Assembly: GCA_038523925.1 (NCBI GenBank)
Contig: JBCBIY010000015.1
Span: 1-64,000 of the forward strand
From: JBCBWG01 sp038523925
Lineage (GTDB): Bacteria; Pseudomonadota; Alphaproteobacteria; Rhizobiales; Hyphomicrobiaceae
Direction of reading: 5' to 3'
DNA: 64,000 nucleotides
In this document: positions 34,348 to 44,129 of the stretch, piece after piece
Layout: every line of letters begins with the position of its first letter
How positions within the stretch are numbered: the stretch's first letter is position 1
Program-made: the position numbers and the translations under genes
Notes under the pieces: generated by a model
Seen by the model: only the letters and a program-made list of their open reading frames with translations
Databases searched by the model: none
What the model was told of the DNA's origin: nothing

Positions 34348-35205
34348 ATGTCGTTTGCAGAAATCGATGTCGCGGCGCTGTTGCTCCGTCTTGCTGTGTT
34401 GCTTGGCTGCATAGCCGCTGCCGGTGGGGTTTTCTTCGGGGCAACGATGCCGAAGACGCCGGCGGTCGTCCCGGTGCTCCGGTGGCAGGTGATCACTGGC
34501 GCCTTGCTCATCCTGCTTGTGGAGCCGCTGCGCTACATCAACTTCCAGTTGACGCTGAGCGGCGGTGATGTCGGCTTAGCGTTTGATCCCTCAATGCGCT
34601 GGGTGGCGTTCGAGACGGCGATCGGCCAGTCCGCTGGCGTGCGCGCGGCTGGCGCGTTGGTCTTGCTGGTATCAGGGTTGCGGCACAGGGCGCTTAGCGT
34701 CGTCGCCGCGATCGCCATCGTTGCATCGTTTGCCGTCGAGGGTCACACGGCGTCGCATGGCGGAGAGCGGTGGCTGGTGGCCGGCCTGCTGCTGTTGCAC
34801 CTGAGTATCGCGCACTGGTGGCTCGGCGCGCTCTTACCGTTGCGCGCGGCAATTGCATCCAGCGGACACACCGAAACAGCAGACCTCTTTGAATGGTTCG
34901 GGTCCCGGGCCGCTGGCGCCGTGGGTGTCCTCGTTATTGCCGGCGGCCTCCTGCTCGGGCTGCTCACATCCTGGCAGCTTGATCTCACGAGCCCGTACCA
35001 AATCGCGTTCGCCCTCAAGCTTGCAGGGTTCGCGGCAATTCTCGGGATTGCCGCACGCAACAAACTGCGCTGGACGGGGATGCTGCGGACCGATCCGCCC
35101 CGCGCGCGGACCGGTCTCCGCCGGAGCTTGCTCATCGAAACCGTCGTCGCAGTTCTGATCCTATCCGCAACCGCGCTCGTGACATCCTTCCCGCCAGCAG
35201 CGTGA
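34348..35205 (+). CDS. copD: CopD family copper-import membrane protein
   Basis: A 285-residue protein with about eight membrane helices. It matches the CopD family, which works with CopC to bring copper across the inner membrane: EGHTASHGGERW near residue 130 and LLLHLSIAHWWLGALLPL contain the expected His residues, and YQIAFALKLAGFAAILGIAARNK is typical of the C-terminal part. The ATG at 34348 is preceded in frame by a TTG. It follows copC after 10 bp, so one operon. Confidence 0.9.
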   Translation: MSFAEIDVAALLLRLAVLLGCIAAAGGVFFGATMPKTPAVVPVLRWQVITGALLILLVEPLRYINFQLTLSGGDVGLAFDPSMRWVAFETAIGQSAGVRAAGALVLLVSGLRHRALSVVAAIAIVASFAVEGHTASHGGERWLVAGLLLLHLSIAHWWLGALLPLRAAIASSGHTETADLFEWFGSRAAGAVGVLVIAGGLLLGLLTSWQLDLTSPYQIAFALKLAGFAAILGIAARNKLRWTGMLRTDPPRARTGLRRSLLIETVVAVLILSATALVTSFPPAA

Positions 35206-35620
35206 CGGCCGCGATTTGGGCAGGGGGGTGTGTGGCGACGAAGGCGCGGTTGTACGAACCGACGGTATCGGTCAGGTGTGCGTTTGGCGGAGTTTGCAGC
35301 CATATGTCGAGGCGCCAATCGATGGGCTGCACGATCGCTGTGGTACGGCATCACTACGTCCGAAAACGACAAGTCAGGGCTCGACAGCGTTGTGTCTGGA
35401 GCACGCCTCGCTGATGCTATCAGACCGGGCTTGGACTTTCCCAGCCATTGGATTGACCGCCGAGCGTTACAAATTGGCGGGCATTTCGGACGACGGTCAA
35501 TGACGCTCACGCGGAGCGCTTCACACACAATTTAGGTACCATGGCGCGGTGACATTCGTTGCGATCCCTGATAATCTGATATCGACGTCCTATTTTCCGG
35601 ATTATGCGGGGGAAGCGAAG
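35206..35620. other. gene-free interval
   Basis: These 415 bases after copD hold only short overlapping frames in all directions without recognisable protein features. No repeat shared with the other intervals, no hairpin terminator and no RNA gene was recognised. Confidence 0.6.
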
Positions 35621-35920
35621 ATGAGCGTTGCGGGAAAACGAACTGTTCAAATAGAACGGCGTCAGCGCGGTTTCTTTGGCAGGATATTTCAAGTCTTGTT
35701 CTGGCTCTTCAATATTCTCATGTTGCTTTTTCTTGTGTCCGCAATCGCTGGAATGGGTGACGTTGCAAACGATGCTATGTCTGACGCTGAAAAGGCTGGG
35801 GCTGGCCTCGGTATGTTTCTCGGCCTCGGCATAATTCTTTGGACATGGTTGATCGGCGGCCTGGTGTTTGGCTTAATGATGTACGCATCCCGCGGTAAAA
35901 AGATCATCGAAACTATATAG
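35621..35920 (+). CDS. small two-helix membrane protein, unknown
   Basis: A 99-residue protein: a basic N-terminus (RTVQIERRQRGFFGR) followed by two membrane helices (about 24-46 and 66-90) with an acidic loop between them. No family is recognised. I start at the ATG at 35621, which has GGGGGAAG nine bases upstream; the frame is open to 35549 without clear coding character. The next gene begins 8 bp after its stop, so they may be one unit. Base composition is noticeably more AT-rich than the core genome. Confidence 0.65.
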   Translation: MSVAGKRTVQIERRQRGFFGRIFQVLFWLFNILMLLFLVSAIAGMGDVANDAMSDAEKAGAGLGMFLGLGIILWTWLIGGLVFGLMMYASRGKKIIETI

Positions 35921-35928
35921 TCTTGAAC

Positions 35929-36252
35929 ATGACGGCAAAAATTTACGCTGCTATGCTCGCTATGACCTCATTAGTACTATGTCGGCCCGAGCAGGCCTGG
36001 TCACAGTCCTCAGAGCGCCTGCAATTGGCGAACAATCTCGGCACTGTGATTGCCCCGGAGGCGTATTGCGGTCTTAGTTATGATCAAACTGCGGTTGCCG
36101 CCTATATTGAGAAAAATGTGAAGCCTGGTGACATGGCGTTTCCATCCTCACTCCAAATGATGATTCAAGGTGCGAAATTCCGGCAAGAGAGTATGTCATC
36201 CACGGCGAAAACGGCGCATTGTGCTCAGATTAAACGCATAGCTATCACGTAA
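35929..36252 (+). CDS. small exported protein of rhizobial type, unknown
   Basis: A 107-residue protein with a signal peptide (about 1-25, ending EQAWSQ). The mature part, PEAYCGLSYDQTAVAAYIEK then FRQESMSSTAKTAHCAQIKR, contains two cysteines (likely a disulphide) and follows a pattern I associate with short secreted proteins of unknown function in rhizobia. The ATG at 35929 lies 8 bp after the previous stop. No enzymatic motif is present. Confidence 0.65.
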   Translation: MTAKIYAAMLAMTSLVLCRPEQAWSQSSERLQLANNLGTVIAPEAYCGLSYDQTAVAAYIEKNVKPGDMAFPSSLQMMIQGAKFRQESMSSTAKTAHCAQIKRIAIT

Positions 36253-36672
36253 GGATTTGTCGACTAAGTATGACGTTTGGATTGCCTGAAGTTTACCTTG
36301 CATGAGCTTGCTGCCGCGGCTTGAGCAGGTCGAAACTTGCGCGCTCTGGAGGGCTGCTAATCACCCCTTCTCATGCGAGTAAGTCTAATTTGTGCAAAGC
36401 CAAGGCGACCTCTAACCAAACAAGTCTGTTATAGGCAAACAGCATTCTACAGCGGATCGGTAAAGAGTTAGCAGCCTAGGCACCCAGCGCGAGGAGTGGC
36501 TCCTATTGGTGTGCCAGTGCGCAGCGGTGTAAAGAAAGCAGGTCGAGGGGCGTGTTCATCCCCATTGCGGCCATGATAATCCATAGCAGCCACGTAATCG
36601 GCGAAATCAAGACGCTTATGAAGGCGAATCTGGATTAAGAAGGGCCGATCGACGAGGGGAGGGAGAAAACCA
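36253..36672. other. gene-free interval
   Basis: These 420 bases contain no frame with protein features on either strand longer than a few dozen codons, and none of the repeat words found elsewhere. The last 20 bases hold GGGGAGGGAG, the ribosome site of the next gene. The remainder may carry its promoter. Confidence 0.6.
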
Positions 36673-37395
36673 ATGGCAAAAGGCAAACCCGTGGAGCTGG
36701 CAACCGGTAGCTTCGCCAACCAGAAGGAGGCGAAGGACTTTTTCAAGGCAATGCTCAACGGTTACACGCCTAAAGAGCGTGTGTCAGACGAGGACGCCTT
36801 ACACCTGGCTTCATTGCTTGAGCGCCATACCGAGTATGACCAAAAGGTCGGTTGCGGGGTCGATCACTTCAAGGTCATGATGACAGAGCATGGCACTCAA
36901 TGCTTTTGGGTGATCCGCACGGATGGCAGCGGAACGGATTTTTCTTACACCCACTGCATCGAGGGGCGGGCGCCGGCCCTGAAGCAGGAAGTCGCGCAGG
37001 CTTTCCGGCAAGCTGTACGCCTTGACCTGTTCAAGGCGCGTGACAAGTTTTTTGCCGAGCACAAGGGCGCCGATGGTATGGTCGCCTGCGGCAAGACCGG
37101 CGAACGCATCGCGCCGGACGACGGCAATATGGATCACATGCCGCCGATGACTTTCGAAGTGATTGTGACGACATTTCTCAAGGGGCGCAGACTTCGTCTT
37201 GAGGACGTGTCGCTTTCCAAGGCTACCGACGACCAAGTTGCGACGACGTTGACTGACGACGCACTCTCAGATGCGTTCCGGCAATATCATGTTGGCGTTG
37301 CACGGCTTGAGTTCGTGAAAAAGCAGGTTAACTTGGCGCAGTCGTCGAGGAATCGACTGAAGTCGGGCCGCATCAAAGTGACGGGTGCAGATTAG
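36673..37395 (+). CDS. DUF3223 (DCL-like) family protein
   Basis: A 240-residue protein. The first half matches the DCL/DUF3223 family, named after a plant rRNA-processing factor: KEAKDFFKAMLNGYTP, LLERHTEYDQKVG, then CFWVIRTDGSGTDFSYTHCI. The second half begins VACGKTGERIAPDDGNMDHM, which resembles an HNH-like Cys/His/Asp segment, with DHMPPMTFEVIV. In bacteria such proteins are uncharacterised; nucleic acid processing is only a suggestion from the plant relative and the HNH-like motif. The ATG follows GGGAGGGAG. Confidence 0.75.
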   Translation: MAKGKPVELATGSFANQKEAKDFFKAMLNGYTPKERVSDEDALHLASLLERHTEYDQKVGCGVDHFKVMMTEHGTQCFWVIRTDGSGTDFSYTHCIEGRAPALKQEVAQAFRQAVRLDLFKARDKFFAEHKGADGMVACGKTGERIAPDDGNMDHMPPMTFEVIVTTFLKGRRLRLEDVSLSKATDDQVATTLTDDALSDAFRQYHVGVARLEFVKKQVNLAQSSRNRLKSGRIKVTGAD

Positions 37396-37471
37396 CTGAC
37401 GCGGCTCGCCGAGAACCAGTCGTAGTTTGAGCCTGACCACCGAGCCGGTCTGCTTCCCGAAGCTTCAATTT

Positions 37472-37861
37472 CTAATCGTCGACGAGTTGATGAAAGTAGT
37501 AACAAAGGCCATCTGGTGCCACGACGAAAAAAGCCCGAAATTGTTTGCCGTCCCGCTGGTCCAATCGGACGTCGCCAAGCTTCAAACCGGTTGCTTCGAT
37601 TTCCGCTTTCGCACGATCAATATCGGAGACCAAGATAGCCGCACCATCTTGGCTCGCATCGCCGCCATTTACCGCGAAACCGATTTTCGTCCCGTCCCTT
37701 TCTAGGATGACTGTCGGAAAGGGCTGCTCCAGTCGCTCGACCTCCTTCATGCCAAACGATCGACCATACCACTGGGCCGCACTATCCAGATCGTTGACAG
37801 GCAGCGCCAGTACGTCCTGCTGATAAGGGAAGGCCTGCTTGAACAATAGGTCTGCTGACAT
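37472..37861 (-). CDS. VOC family protein (glyoxalase/dioxygenase fold)
   Basis: A 129-residue single-module VOC protein: DVLALPVNDLDSAAQWYGRS at the N-terminus and FFVVAPDGLCYYFHQLVDD at the C-terminus. The canonical metal ligands are not obvious (the first His position is D/V and the final Glu reads YFHQ), so it may be a binding protein (antibiotic or ligand sequestration) or an inactive relative rather than a glyoxalase. No good ribosome site is seen before the ATG. It converges on the DCL-like gene. Confidence 0.75.
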   Translation of the reverse strand: MSADLLFKQAFPYQQDVLALPVNDLDSAAQWYGRSFGMKEVERLEQPFPTVILERDGTKIGFAVNGGDASQDGAAILVSDIDRAKAEIEATGLKLGDVRLDQRDGKQFRAFFVVAPDGLCYYFHQLVDD

Positions 37862-38073
37862 GTCACGTTCACGACCGTCTGTTGATGCTCAACTATACCA
37901 TACGACCGTGAGAGCTCCATGACTTGAGGTCGTCGGCTCCTGGGATTCTGCAGTCGTGGTGCTCGAAGCAACCGGCTGAAGCCAAACTTCTGATTCGGGT
38001 CTATCCCCACCACCCCCATTGACACAACCGCCGCCATCGCCGCCGATACCGGCGGCGAACACGGGGCTTACGG

Positions 38074-40494
38074 ATGAGAACGCAGACACGCGCGGTGGTG
38101 ATTGGCGGCGGGATCGCGGGGTGCGCGACGCTCTATCATTTGACGCGTGAAGGCTGGAGCGATGTCGTGCTGGTCGAGCGCGATGAGTTGACGTCCGGCA
38201 CGACGTGGCATTCGGCGGCGCAGGTGACGAACTTCGGCATGAACCAGACAATGGTCGGCCTGAAGTCGCATTCTATCGCGCTTTACAAGGAACTGGCCGC
38301 CGACCCCGAGTATCCGATCAACTACCACCATGCCGACGGCGGCATCCGGCTCGCGAACACGCAGGCGCAGATGGACGGCTACCGGCACTTCGCGTCGATG
38401 GCGAAGGGGATGGGCGTCGACTTCGAGGTCATTGACGCGGCCGAATGTGCACGCCGCCATCCGCTGATCTCGACCGACAACCTTGTCGGCGGCCTCTGGG
38501 ACCCGCTCGACGGCGATATCGATCCGGCGCAGCTCTGTCAGGCGCTCGCGCGGCGCGCGCGCAAGGCCGGTGCAGAGGTCTATCGCAAGACGCCGGTCAT
38601 CGGCCTGACGCAACGTGGCGACGATACCTGGATCGTGCACACGCCCGCCGGCGATATCGCAACGGACGTCGTGATCAATGCCGGCGGCTACCGCGTCAAC
38701 GAGATCGGCGCGATGATGGGCGTTGAACACCCCGTCGCCTCGATGGAGCATCAGTACTTTGTGACTGAGACGATCCCTGCGATCCGCGACGCGGGCCGCA
38801 GGATGCCGCTGCTGCGCTGTCCGATTTCGGATTACTACTGCCGGCAGGAGCGCGACGGCCTGTTGCTCGGCTTCTATGAGCAGGACTGCCGGACGTGGGG
38901 GCTCGACGGCATTGACCCGGGCTTTAGCAACGACCTTTGCCCGGACGACCTCGACCGCGTGACCGACGTCCTGGAGGGCGCGTTCGCCCGCATGCCGGCG
39001 CTGACTGAGGCGGGCATCAAGACGGTCATCAACGGACCGATCACCTACACGATCGACGGCGCGCCGCTGGTCGGGCCCATCCCCGGCAAGCGCAATGCGT
39101 ATTGCATCATCGGGCTCCGGGCCGGCGTTGGCGAGGGCGGCGGCCACGGCTGGCTGCTCGCGCAGCAGATCGTGCACGGCGAGGCCTGTTACGATACCTG
39201 GCCCATCGACCCGCGGCGCTTTTCAGGCCACGCGAACGTCGAACTGACCGCGCTGAAGGCGATCGAAGACTATCAGAACGAGTTCCGGTTTCACTTCCCC
39301 CATGAGCATCGCCCGGCCAGCCGGCCCGCGAAGACAACGCCGCTGACGCCTGTCCTTGCCGCCGAAGGGGCGCACTTTGGCGTCGTCAACGGCTGGGAGC
39401 GGATCGACTACATCAAGCCCACCGCGGATGTCACGGAGACGCTCGGCTTCCGCTTCAACGAGGTGTTCGCCGTCGTCGCCGATGAGGTCGCCCACGTTCG
39501 CCAGAGCGTCGGACTGACCGAGGTGAGCGGCTTCAATCGGCTCGAGCTGACCGGCCGTGACGTCGACGCGTTTCTTGATCGCGTCATTTGCGGCCGCGTG
39601 CCGAAGACGCCAGGGCGGGTCGGCCTTTGCTATCTGCTGAACGGCCACGGCATGGTGAAGTCGGAGGCGACGATTGCGCGCTTGCCCGACGGCCGCGTTT
39701 GGTACGGTTCGGCGGCCGCCTCAGAGATCCACGATCACGATTGGCTGTCGGCGCACATCGGGCTCGGCGAAGACGTGCAGGTCCGCTCGCTCACCAACGA
39801 GATGACGACGTTGGTGATCGCGGGGCCGAAGGCGCGGGACGTGCTGAGCGCGGCAAGCCGTGGCGATTGGTCGAAGGCCGCGGTCCCGTGGCTGAGCGTC
39901 AGACCGTGTACGATCGGGATTGCGAAGGCGGTCGTGCTCGCGGTCAGCTTCTCAGGCGAACTTGCCTACGAGATCCACGTGGCGAACGCGCAGCTTCACG
40001 CAGCCTACCGCGCCCTGCGCGCGGCCGGCGATCCGCTTGGGCTCAAACTGTTCGGTTCGCGGGCGATTGAGAGCATGCGGCTTGAGAAGGGCTTCCTGCA
40101 CTGGAAGGCCGATCTTCTGACCGAGTTCGATCCCTTCGAGACCGGCCTCGCGCGGTTTGTTGATCTCGAGAAGGCGGACTTCATCGGAAAGGACGCGTTG
40201 GTGAAGCGGCGCGCAGCCGGTCCGGCCAAGCAACGCGTGACGCTCGCAATCGACACGACCGAAGCGCCCGCGCAGCCCGGAGCGTCGGTCTGGCAGGACG
40301 GACGTTTGGCCGGCACCGTGACATCCGCTGATTGGGGACATCGGGCCGGGCTGAACCTCGCCTATGCGTTTGTGGCCCCCGAACAGGCGGCACTTGAGAC
40401 AGCCCTTTCCGTCGACGTGCTTGGCGACCGCATTGCCGCGCGCGTCATCGCGCCGTCGCCATATGATCCGGAGCATACTCGCATGCGGGCCTGA
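38074..40494 (+). CDS. dimethylglycine/sarcosine dehydrogenase-like FAD protein with GcvT domain
   Basis: An 806-residue, two-part enzyme. The N-terminal DAO domain has VVIGGGIAGCATLYHL (residues 8-23) and SGTTWHSAAQV (about 41-51), where the His corresponds to the covalent flavin attachment site of dimethylglycine dehydrogenase; an FAO_M region follows. From about residue 420 a GcvT-like folate-binding domain begins, with GFNRLELTGRDVDAFLD and SGELAYEIHV, ending in the GCV_T C-terminal barrel. Such enzymes demethylate N-methyl amino acids and pass the methyl carbon to tetrahydrofolate. The exact substrate is not determined. Length is close to the 800-860 of the family. Confidence 0.9.
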   Translation: MRTQTRAVVIGGGIAGCATLYHLTREGWSDVVLVERDELTSGTTWHSAAQVTNFGMNQTMVGLKSHSIALYKELAADPEYPINYHHADGGIRLANTQAQMDGYRHFASMAKGMGVDFEVIDAAECARRHPLISTDNLVGGLWDPLDGDIDPAQLCQALARRARKAGAEVYRKTPVIGLTQRGDDTWIVHTPAGDIATDVVINAGGYRVNEIGAMMGVEHPVASMEHQYFVTETIPAIRDAGRRMPLLRCPISDYYCRQERDGLLLGFYEQDCRTWGLDGIDPGFSNDLCPDDLDRVTDVLEGAFARMPALTEAGIKTVINGPITYTIDGAPLVGPIPGKRNAYCIIGLRAGVGEGGGHGWLLAQQIVHGEACYDTWPIDPRRFSGHANVELTALKAIEDYQNEFRFHFPHEHRPASRPAKTTPLTPVLAAEGAHFGVVNGWERIDYIKPTADVTETLGFRFNEVFAVVADEVAHVRQSVGLTEVSGFNRLELTGRDVDAFLDRVICGRVPKTPGRVGLCYLLNGHGMVKSEATIARLPDGRVWYGSAAASEIHDHDWLSAHIGLGEDVQVRSLTNEMTTLVIAGPKARDVLSAASRGDWSKAAVPWLSVRPCTIGIAKAVVLAVSFSGELAYEIHVANAQLHAAYRALRAAGDPLGLKLFGSRAIESMRLEKGFLHWKADLLTEFDPFETGLARFVDLEKADFIGKDALVKRRAAGPAKQRVTLAIDTTEAPAQPGASVWQDGRLAGTVTSADWGHRAGLNLAYAFVAPEQAALETALSVDVLGDRIAARVIAPSPYDPEHTRMRA

Positions 40495-40518
40495 GCCCGG
40501 ATGGCCAACCGTCGTTGG

Positions 40519-43365
40519 CTAGGCCCCCGGACGCCCGGTCTTCCGCGGCCGGCCGCGGCGCTTCTTCTTTTCAGCCGGATCGTCAAACTCGACAGTCTTG
40601 GTCGGGCGTGGCCGCGCGGTGACGGGAATGCTGTTACTTGCGTGCGGGCCCATCTCTTCAAGTGCGGGTTTGTGCGGGCCTTTGATGTTCTCGCCGAATG
40701 CGCCGGCGCTATCGGTCGGGGCACGGTCGGCCGGTTTGCGCAGCTTCTTGTTTTTGTAGCGCGGGTTGTCGCCCCCTGAGGCCGATGCCGGGAGGTTGGC
40801 CGCCGCGCCGTACTTCTGAGGCCCGGCAAAGGCGCCAGCCTGGCCCTCGACGTCGCGTTGACGCGCCATCGGATCGTCTGAAATCGCAAGCTCGGTTTCC
40901 TGCAGCCGCTTGAGCTCGTCGCGCAGGCGCGCCGCGTCCTCAAACTCGAGATCGGCTGCGGCTTCGCGCATGCGCTTTTCGAGATCGGCCATCACCGCCT
41001 GCAGGTTGTGCCCGACGGTTGGGGCTTCAGCGTCGCTGTCGCGGCCACCGCCACTGGCAAGACCGGCGTCAACAGTGACGCGGTCGCGCTCGTAGACGCT
41101 CTCCATCACATCAGAGATGTTCTTTTTAATGCTCTCCGGCGTGATCCCGTGCTCGACGTTGTAGGCAACCTGCTTTTCGCGGCGGCGGTCCGTCTCTGCA
41201 ATCGCGCGCTCAAGCGAACCGGTCATCTGGTCGGCGTAAAGGATCACGCGGCCATCAACGTTCCGCGCCGCGCGCCCGATGGTCTGCACAAGCGACGTCT
41301 CTGAGCGCAGGAAGCCTTCCTTGTCAGCATCGAGGATCGCGACGAGCGCGCACTCCGGAATGTCGAGGCCCTCGCGCAGGAGGTTAATGCCGATCAACAC
41401 GTCGAACGCGCCGAGGCGGAGGTCGCGGATGATCTCGATGCGCTCAAGTGTGTCGATGTCTGAGTGCATGTAGCGGACGCGGATGCCCTGCTCGTGCATG
41501 TATTCGGTCAGGTCTTCCGCCATCCGCTTAGTGAGCGTGGTCACGAGCGTGCGATAGCCCTTGGCCGCAGTCTGGCGGACCTCGTCGATGACATCATCGA
41601 CCTGGCTTGACGCCGGCCGGATCTCGATGACCGGGTCTGTGAGGCCGGTTGGGCGAATGACCTGCTCGGCAAACGTGCCTCCGGTCTGCTCAAGTTCCCA
41701 ACCACCCGGCGTCGCTGAGACGAAGACCGACTGCGGGCGCATGGCGTCCCACTCCTCAAACCGCAGCGGGCGGTTGTCCAGGCACGACGGCAGGCGGAAG
41801 CCGTATTCGGCGAGGGTTGCCTTACGCCGGTAGTCGCCGCGGAACATGCCGCCGATCTGCGGGACCGTCACATGGCTTTCGTCGGCAAAGACGATGGCGT
41901 TGTCGGGCAGGTACTCGAACAGCGTCGGCGGCGGGTCGCCAGGTCGGCGGCCGGTAAGGTAGCGCGAGTAGTTCTCAATGCCGTTGCACGCGCCCGTCGC
42001 CTCCATCATTTCGAGGTCGAACATCGTGCGCTGCTCAAGCCGCTGCGCCTCCAGCAGCTTGCCGGTGTTGTAGAGTTCTTCAAGGCGCTGCTTCAACTCG
42101 GTCTTGATCTGGTTCATCGCCTGCTTGAGCGTCGGCTTCGGCGTCACGTAGTGCGAATTCGCGTAGATCTTTACGAGCTTCAGGTCCTGGCTCTTTTGAC
42201 CGGTGAGCGGATCGAACTCGGTGATCGTTTCAATCTCGTCGCCGAACATCGAGATCCGCCACGCGCGATCTTCATAGTGCGCCGGAAACACTTCAATCGT
42301 GTCGCCGCGCACGCGGAATGTACCGCGGATGAAGTTCGCGTCGCTGCGCTTGTATTGCAGGGCGACGAGGTCGGCGAGCAACTGGCGCTGCGAGATCTGC
42401 TCGCCGGCCTGCAGGGCAAACGTCATCGCCGTATACGTCTCGACCGACCCGATACCGTAGATGCACGAGACCGAGGCGACGATGATGACGTCGTCACGTT
42501 CGAGCAGGGCCCGTGTCGCGGAGTGGCGCATGCGGTCGATCTGTTCGTTAATCGAGGCCTCCTTCTCGATGTAGGTGTCGGTCCGCGGGACGTAGGCCTC
42601 GGGCTGGTAGTAGTCGTAGTAGGAGACGAAGTACTCGACGGCGTTGTCGGGGAAGAAGCTCTTGAACTCGCCGTAAAGCTGCGCTGCCAGCGTCTTGTTT
42701 GGTGCAAGGATAAGCGCCGGGCGCTGGGTCTTCGCGATGACATGCGCCATCGTGAATGTCTTGCCGGAGCCGGTCACACCGAGCAGCACCTGGTCGCGTT
42801 CGAATTGATCGACGCCCGAGACGAGTTCAGCGATCGCGTCGGGCTGGTCGCCCTTGGGCTCGAAGTCTGACGCGAGCGTGAATTGGACGCCGCCTTCGGA
42901 CTTCTCAGGCCGGTCCGGGCGATGCGGTGCGAACTCTGGCAGCGTGCCGGCGACCAGCGGGTGGCTCGCGATCATCGGCTGCTGGGCGAGGACCGCCTTG
43001 GCTTTGTCTGAGCGTTGTTCGGGTCGCGCGAGCATCGCGTCGAGCGTCGCAGTGAGGCTTTCACCACCCATCGGCGGGCGCGGGCCGGATTGGCGCAGCG
43101 CTGGCAGAGGCTTCGCCTCAACGTTCGCGTACTGGCTTGGATCGGGCAGGGCTGCCGGGCCGCTGGCGGCCGTGAATGCCGCCTGCGGCGCCTCCCCCAG
43201 ACCGGGCGTCGACGCTGACGTCTCAACCGGCGGCGCAACTGGCTTGCCCGACTTGCCGCGTGACTGCCGCGGCTTCGGCGTCGTATCCCGCTCGACCTTC
43301 TTGGCAGCGGTTTTCTTCGCCGGCGCCTTGCGTTTCTTAGTCGGTTTGTCGGTGGTGTCTGCCAT
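40519..43365 (-). CDS. uvrB: excinuclease ABC subunit B with long terminal extensions
   Basis: UvrB (948 residues against about 670 in E. coli) verifies DNA damage in nucleotide excision repair. The core starts near residue 160 (FTLASDFEPKGDQPDAIAEL); Walker A GVTGSGKT is at about 196-203, the beta-hairpin YYDYYQPEAYVP follows, and the UVR motif MREAAADLEFEDAARLRDEL lies near residue 815. The first 155 residues are Lys/Pro/Ala-rich low-complexity sequence (KKRKAPAKKTAAKK), and about 115 residues after the UVR motif end in KKKRRGRPRKTGRPGA, an AT-hook-like tail. Both are probably disordered DNA-binding extensions, of a kind seen in some alphaproteobacterial UvrB proteins. Confidence 0.97.
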   Translation of the reverse strand: MADTTDKPTKKRKAPAKKTAAKKVERDTTPKPRQSRGKSGKPVAPPVETSASTPGLGEAPQAAFTAASGPAALPDPSQYANVEAKPLPALRQSGPRPPMGGESLTATLDAMLARPEQRSDKAKAVLAQQPMIASHPLVAGTLPEFAPHRPDRPEKSEGGVQFTLASDFEPKGDQPDAIAELVSGVDQFERDQVLLGVTGSGKTFTMAHVIAKTQRPALILAPNKTLAAQLYGEFKSFFPDNAVEYFVSYYDYYQPEAYVPRTDTYIEKEASINEQIDRMRHSATRALLERDDVIIVASVSCIYGIGSVETYTAMTFALQAGEQISQRQLLADLVALQYKRSDANFIRGTFRVRGDTIEVFPAHYEDRAWRISMFGDEIETITEFDPLTGQKSQDLKLVKIYANSHYVTPKPTLKQAMNQIKTELKQRLEELYNTGKLLEAQRLEQRTMFDLEMMEATGACNGIENYSRYLTGRRPGDPPPTLFEYLPDNAIVFADESHVTVPQIGGMFRGDYRRKATLAEYGFRLPSCLDNRPLRFEEWDAMRPQSVFVSATPGGWELEQTGGTFAEQVIRPTGLTDPVIEIRPASSQVDDVIDEVRQTAAKGYRTLVTTLTKRMAEDLTEYMHEQGIRVRYMHSDIDTLERIEIIRDLRLGAFDVLIGINLLREGLDIPECALVAILDADKEGFLRSETSLVQTIGRAARNVDGRVILYADQMTGSLERAIAETDRRREKQVAYNVEHGITPESIKKNISDVMESVYERDRVTVDAGLASGGGRDSDAEAPTVGHNLQAVMADLEKRMREAAADLEFEDAARLRDELKRLQETELAISDDPMARQRDVEGQAGAFAGPQKYGAAANLPASASGGDNPRYKNKKLRKPADRAPTDSAGAFGENIKGPHKPALEEMGPHASNSIPVTARPRPTKTVEFDDPAEKKKRRGRPRKTGRPGA

Positions 43366-43413
43366 GCAACCGATATGGCTGAGCAGCCGCGCAGGATCAA
43401 CGGCCGTCGTGTC

Positions 43414-43995
43414 TCAGTCCTCAGGGGGCGGCTCCGGCGGCCACAGATTGCTCAGCGGGAAGGTGTGGACTTCGAATGGCGGCGCCGTCACGGGCTCGGC
43501 ATCCTTAAACGTGGCCATCAACAGCCAGGTGCGATCTTGGAGGGCGAACGCTTCAAGCGTCCGGGCGTCCGGATCGACGTACCAGGCATGTGGCACGCCG
43601 AAGTCGGCGTAGATCTTGACCTTATCTGTCCGGTCGACTTTCGCAGTTGCCGGGGAGAGGACCTGACAGACCCAGTCCGGTGGGGTCTCAACGTAAGCCG
43701 TCTCGGGAAATGGGGTGAGGCGGTCGCGCTTCCAGCCAGCGATGTCCGGCACGAAAATGTGCGGGCCGAGATGAAGCTCGGGTTTCGTCAGAAAGATCCA
43801 TCCGCCTGGCCCGCTGGTTCCGCGATCGAATGGTCCGTCGATTTCGCCACTCAGCCGGTGCTGGGCGCGGCTATGGCGTGGCGCTGGCCGCGGATGGGCG
43901 TGCAGCGTGCCATATACGATCTGCCCGACCATATCTTCGGGCAGCTCCTCCAAGTCAGCCGGTGTTGCCGGTCGTGGCGCATCTTGCATGGCCAT
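43414..43995 (-). CDS. Uma2 family (DUF820) putative endonuclease
   Basis: A 193-residue protein of the Uma2/DUF820 family, which has a PD-(D/E)xK nuclease-like fold. Visible motifs: LEELPEDMVGQIVYGTLHAH, then HIFVPDIAGWKRDR (the PD aspartate), WVCQVLSPATAKVDRTDK (where an ExK would be expected; here Gln-Val-Leu replaces the Glu) and YADFGVPHAWYVDPDARTLE. The altered ExK suggests that nuclease activity may be lost, which is common in this family. Biological role unknown. The start (43995 or 43989) lacks a strong ribosome site. Confidence 0.85.
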   Translation of the reverse strand: MAMQDAPRPATPADLEELPEDMVGQIVYGTLHAHPRPAPRHSRAQHRLSGEIDGPFDRGTSGPGGWIFLTKPELHLGPHIFVPDIAGWKRDRLTPFPETAYVETPPDWVCQVLSPATAKVDRTDKVKIYADFGVPHAWYVDPDARTLEAFALQDRTWLLMATFKDAEPVTAPPFEVHTFPLSNLWPPEPPPED

Positions 43996-44129
43996 GGGTG
44001 AAACTTACCCAAAACCGTCTCGGGTCTCAGCGCGGCGTGTTCTGTGGCGGTCCAGTCACTCTGTGACGACCGGGCGAATGGCTGCAAGATCTACCAAGAT
44101 GTCGGCGACAGGTGATGTCTGCGCGCCCG

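Noticed and set aside
38068..39177. 369-codon frame opposite the dimethylglycine dehydrogenase-like gene
   Set aside because: Antisense shadow with Arg/Ala/Asp-rich composition typical of such frames.
41872..42870. 332-codon frame opposite uvrB
   Set aside because: Antisense shadow of the uvrB helicase core.
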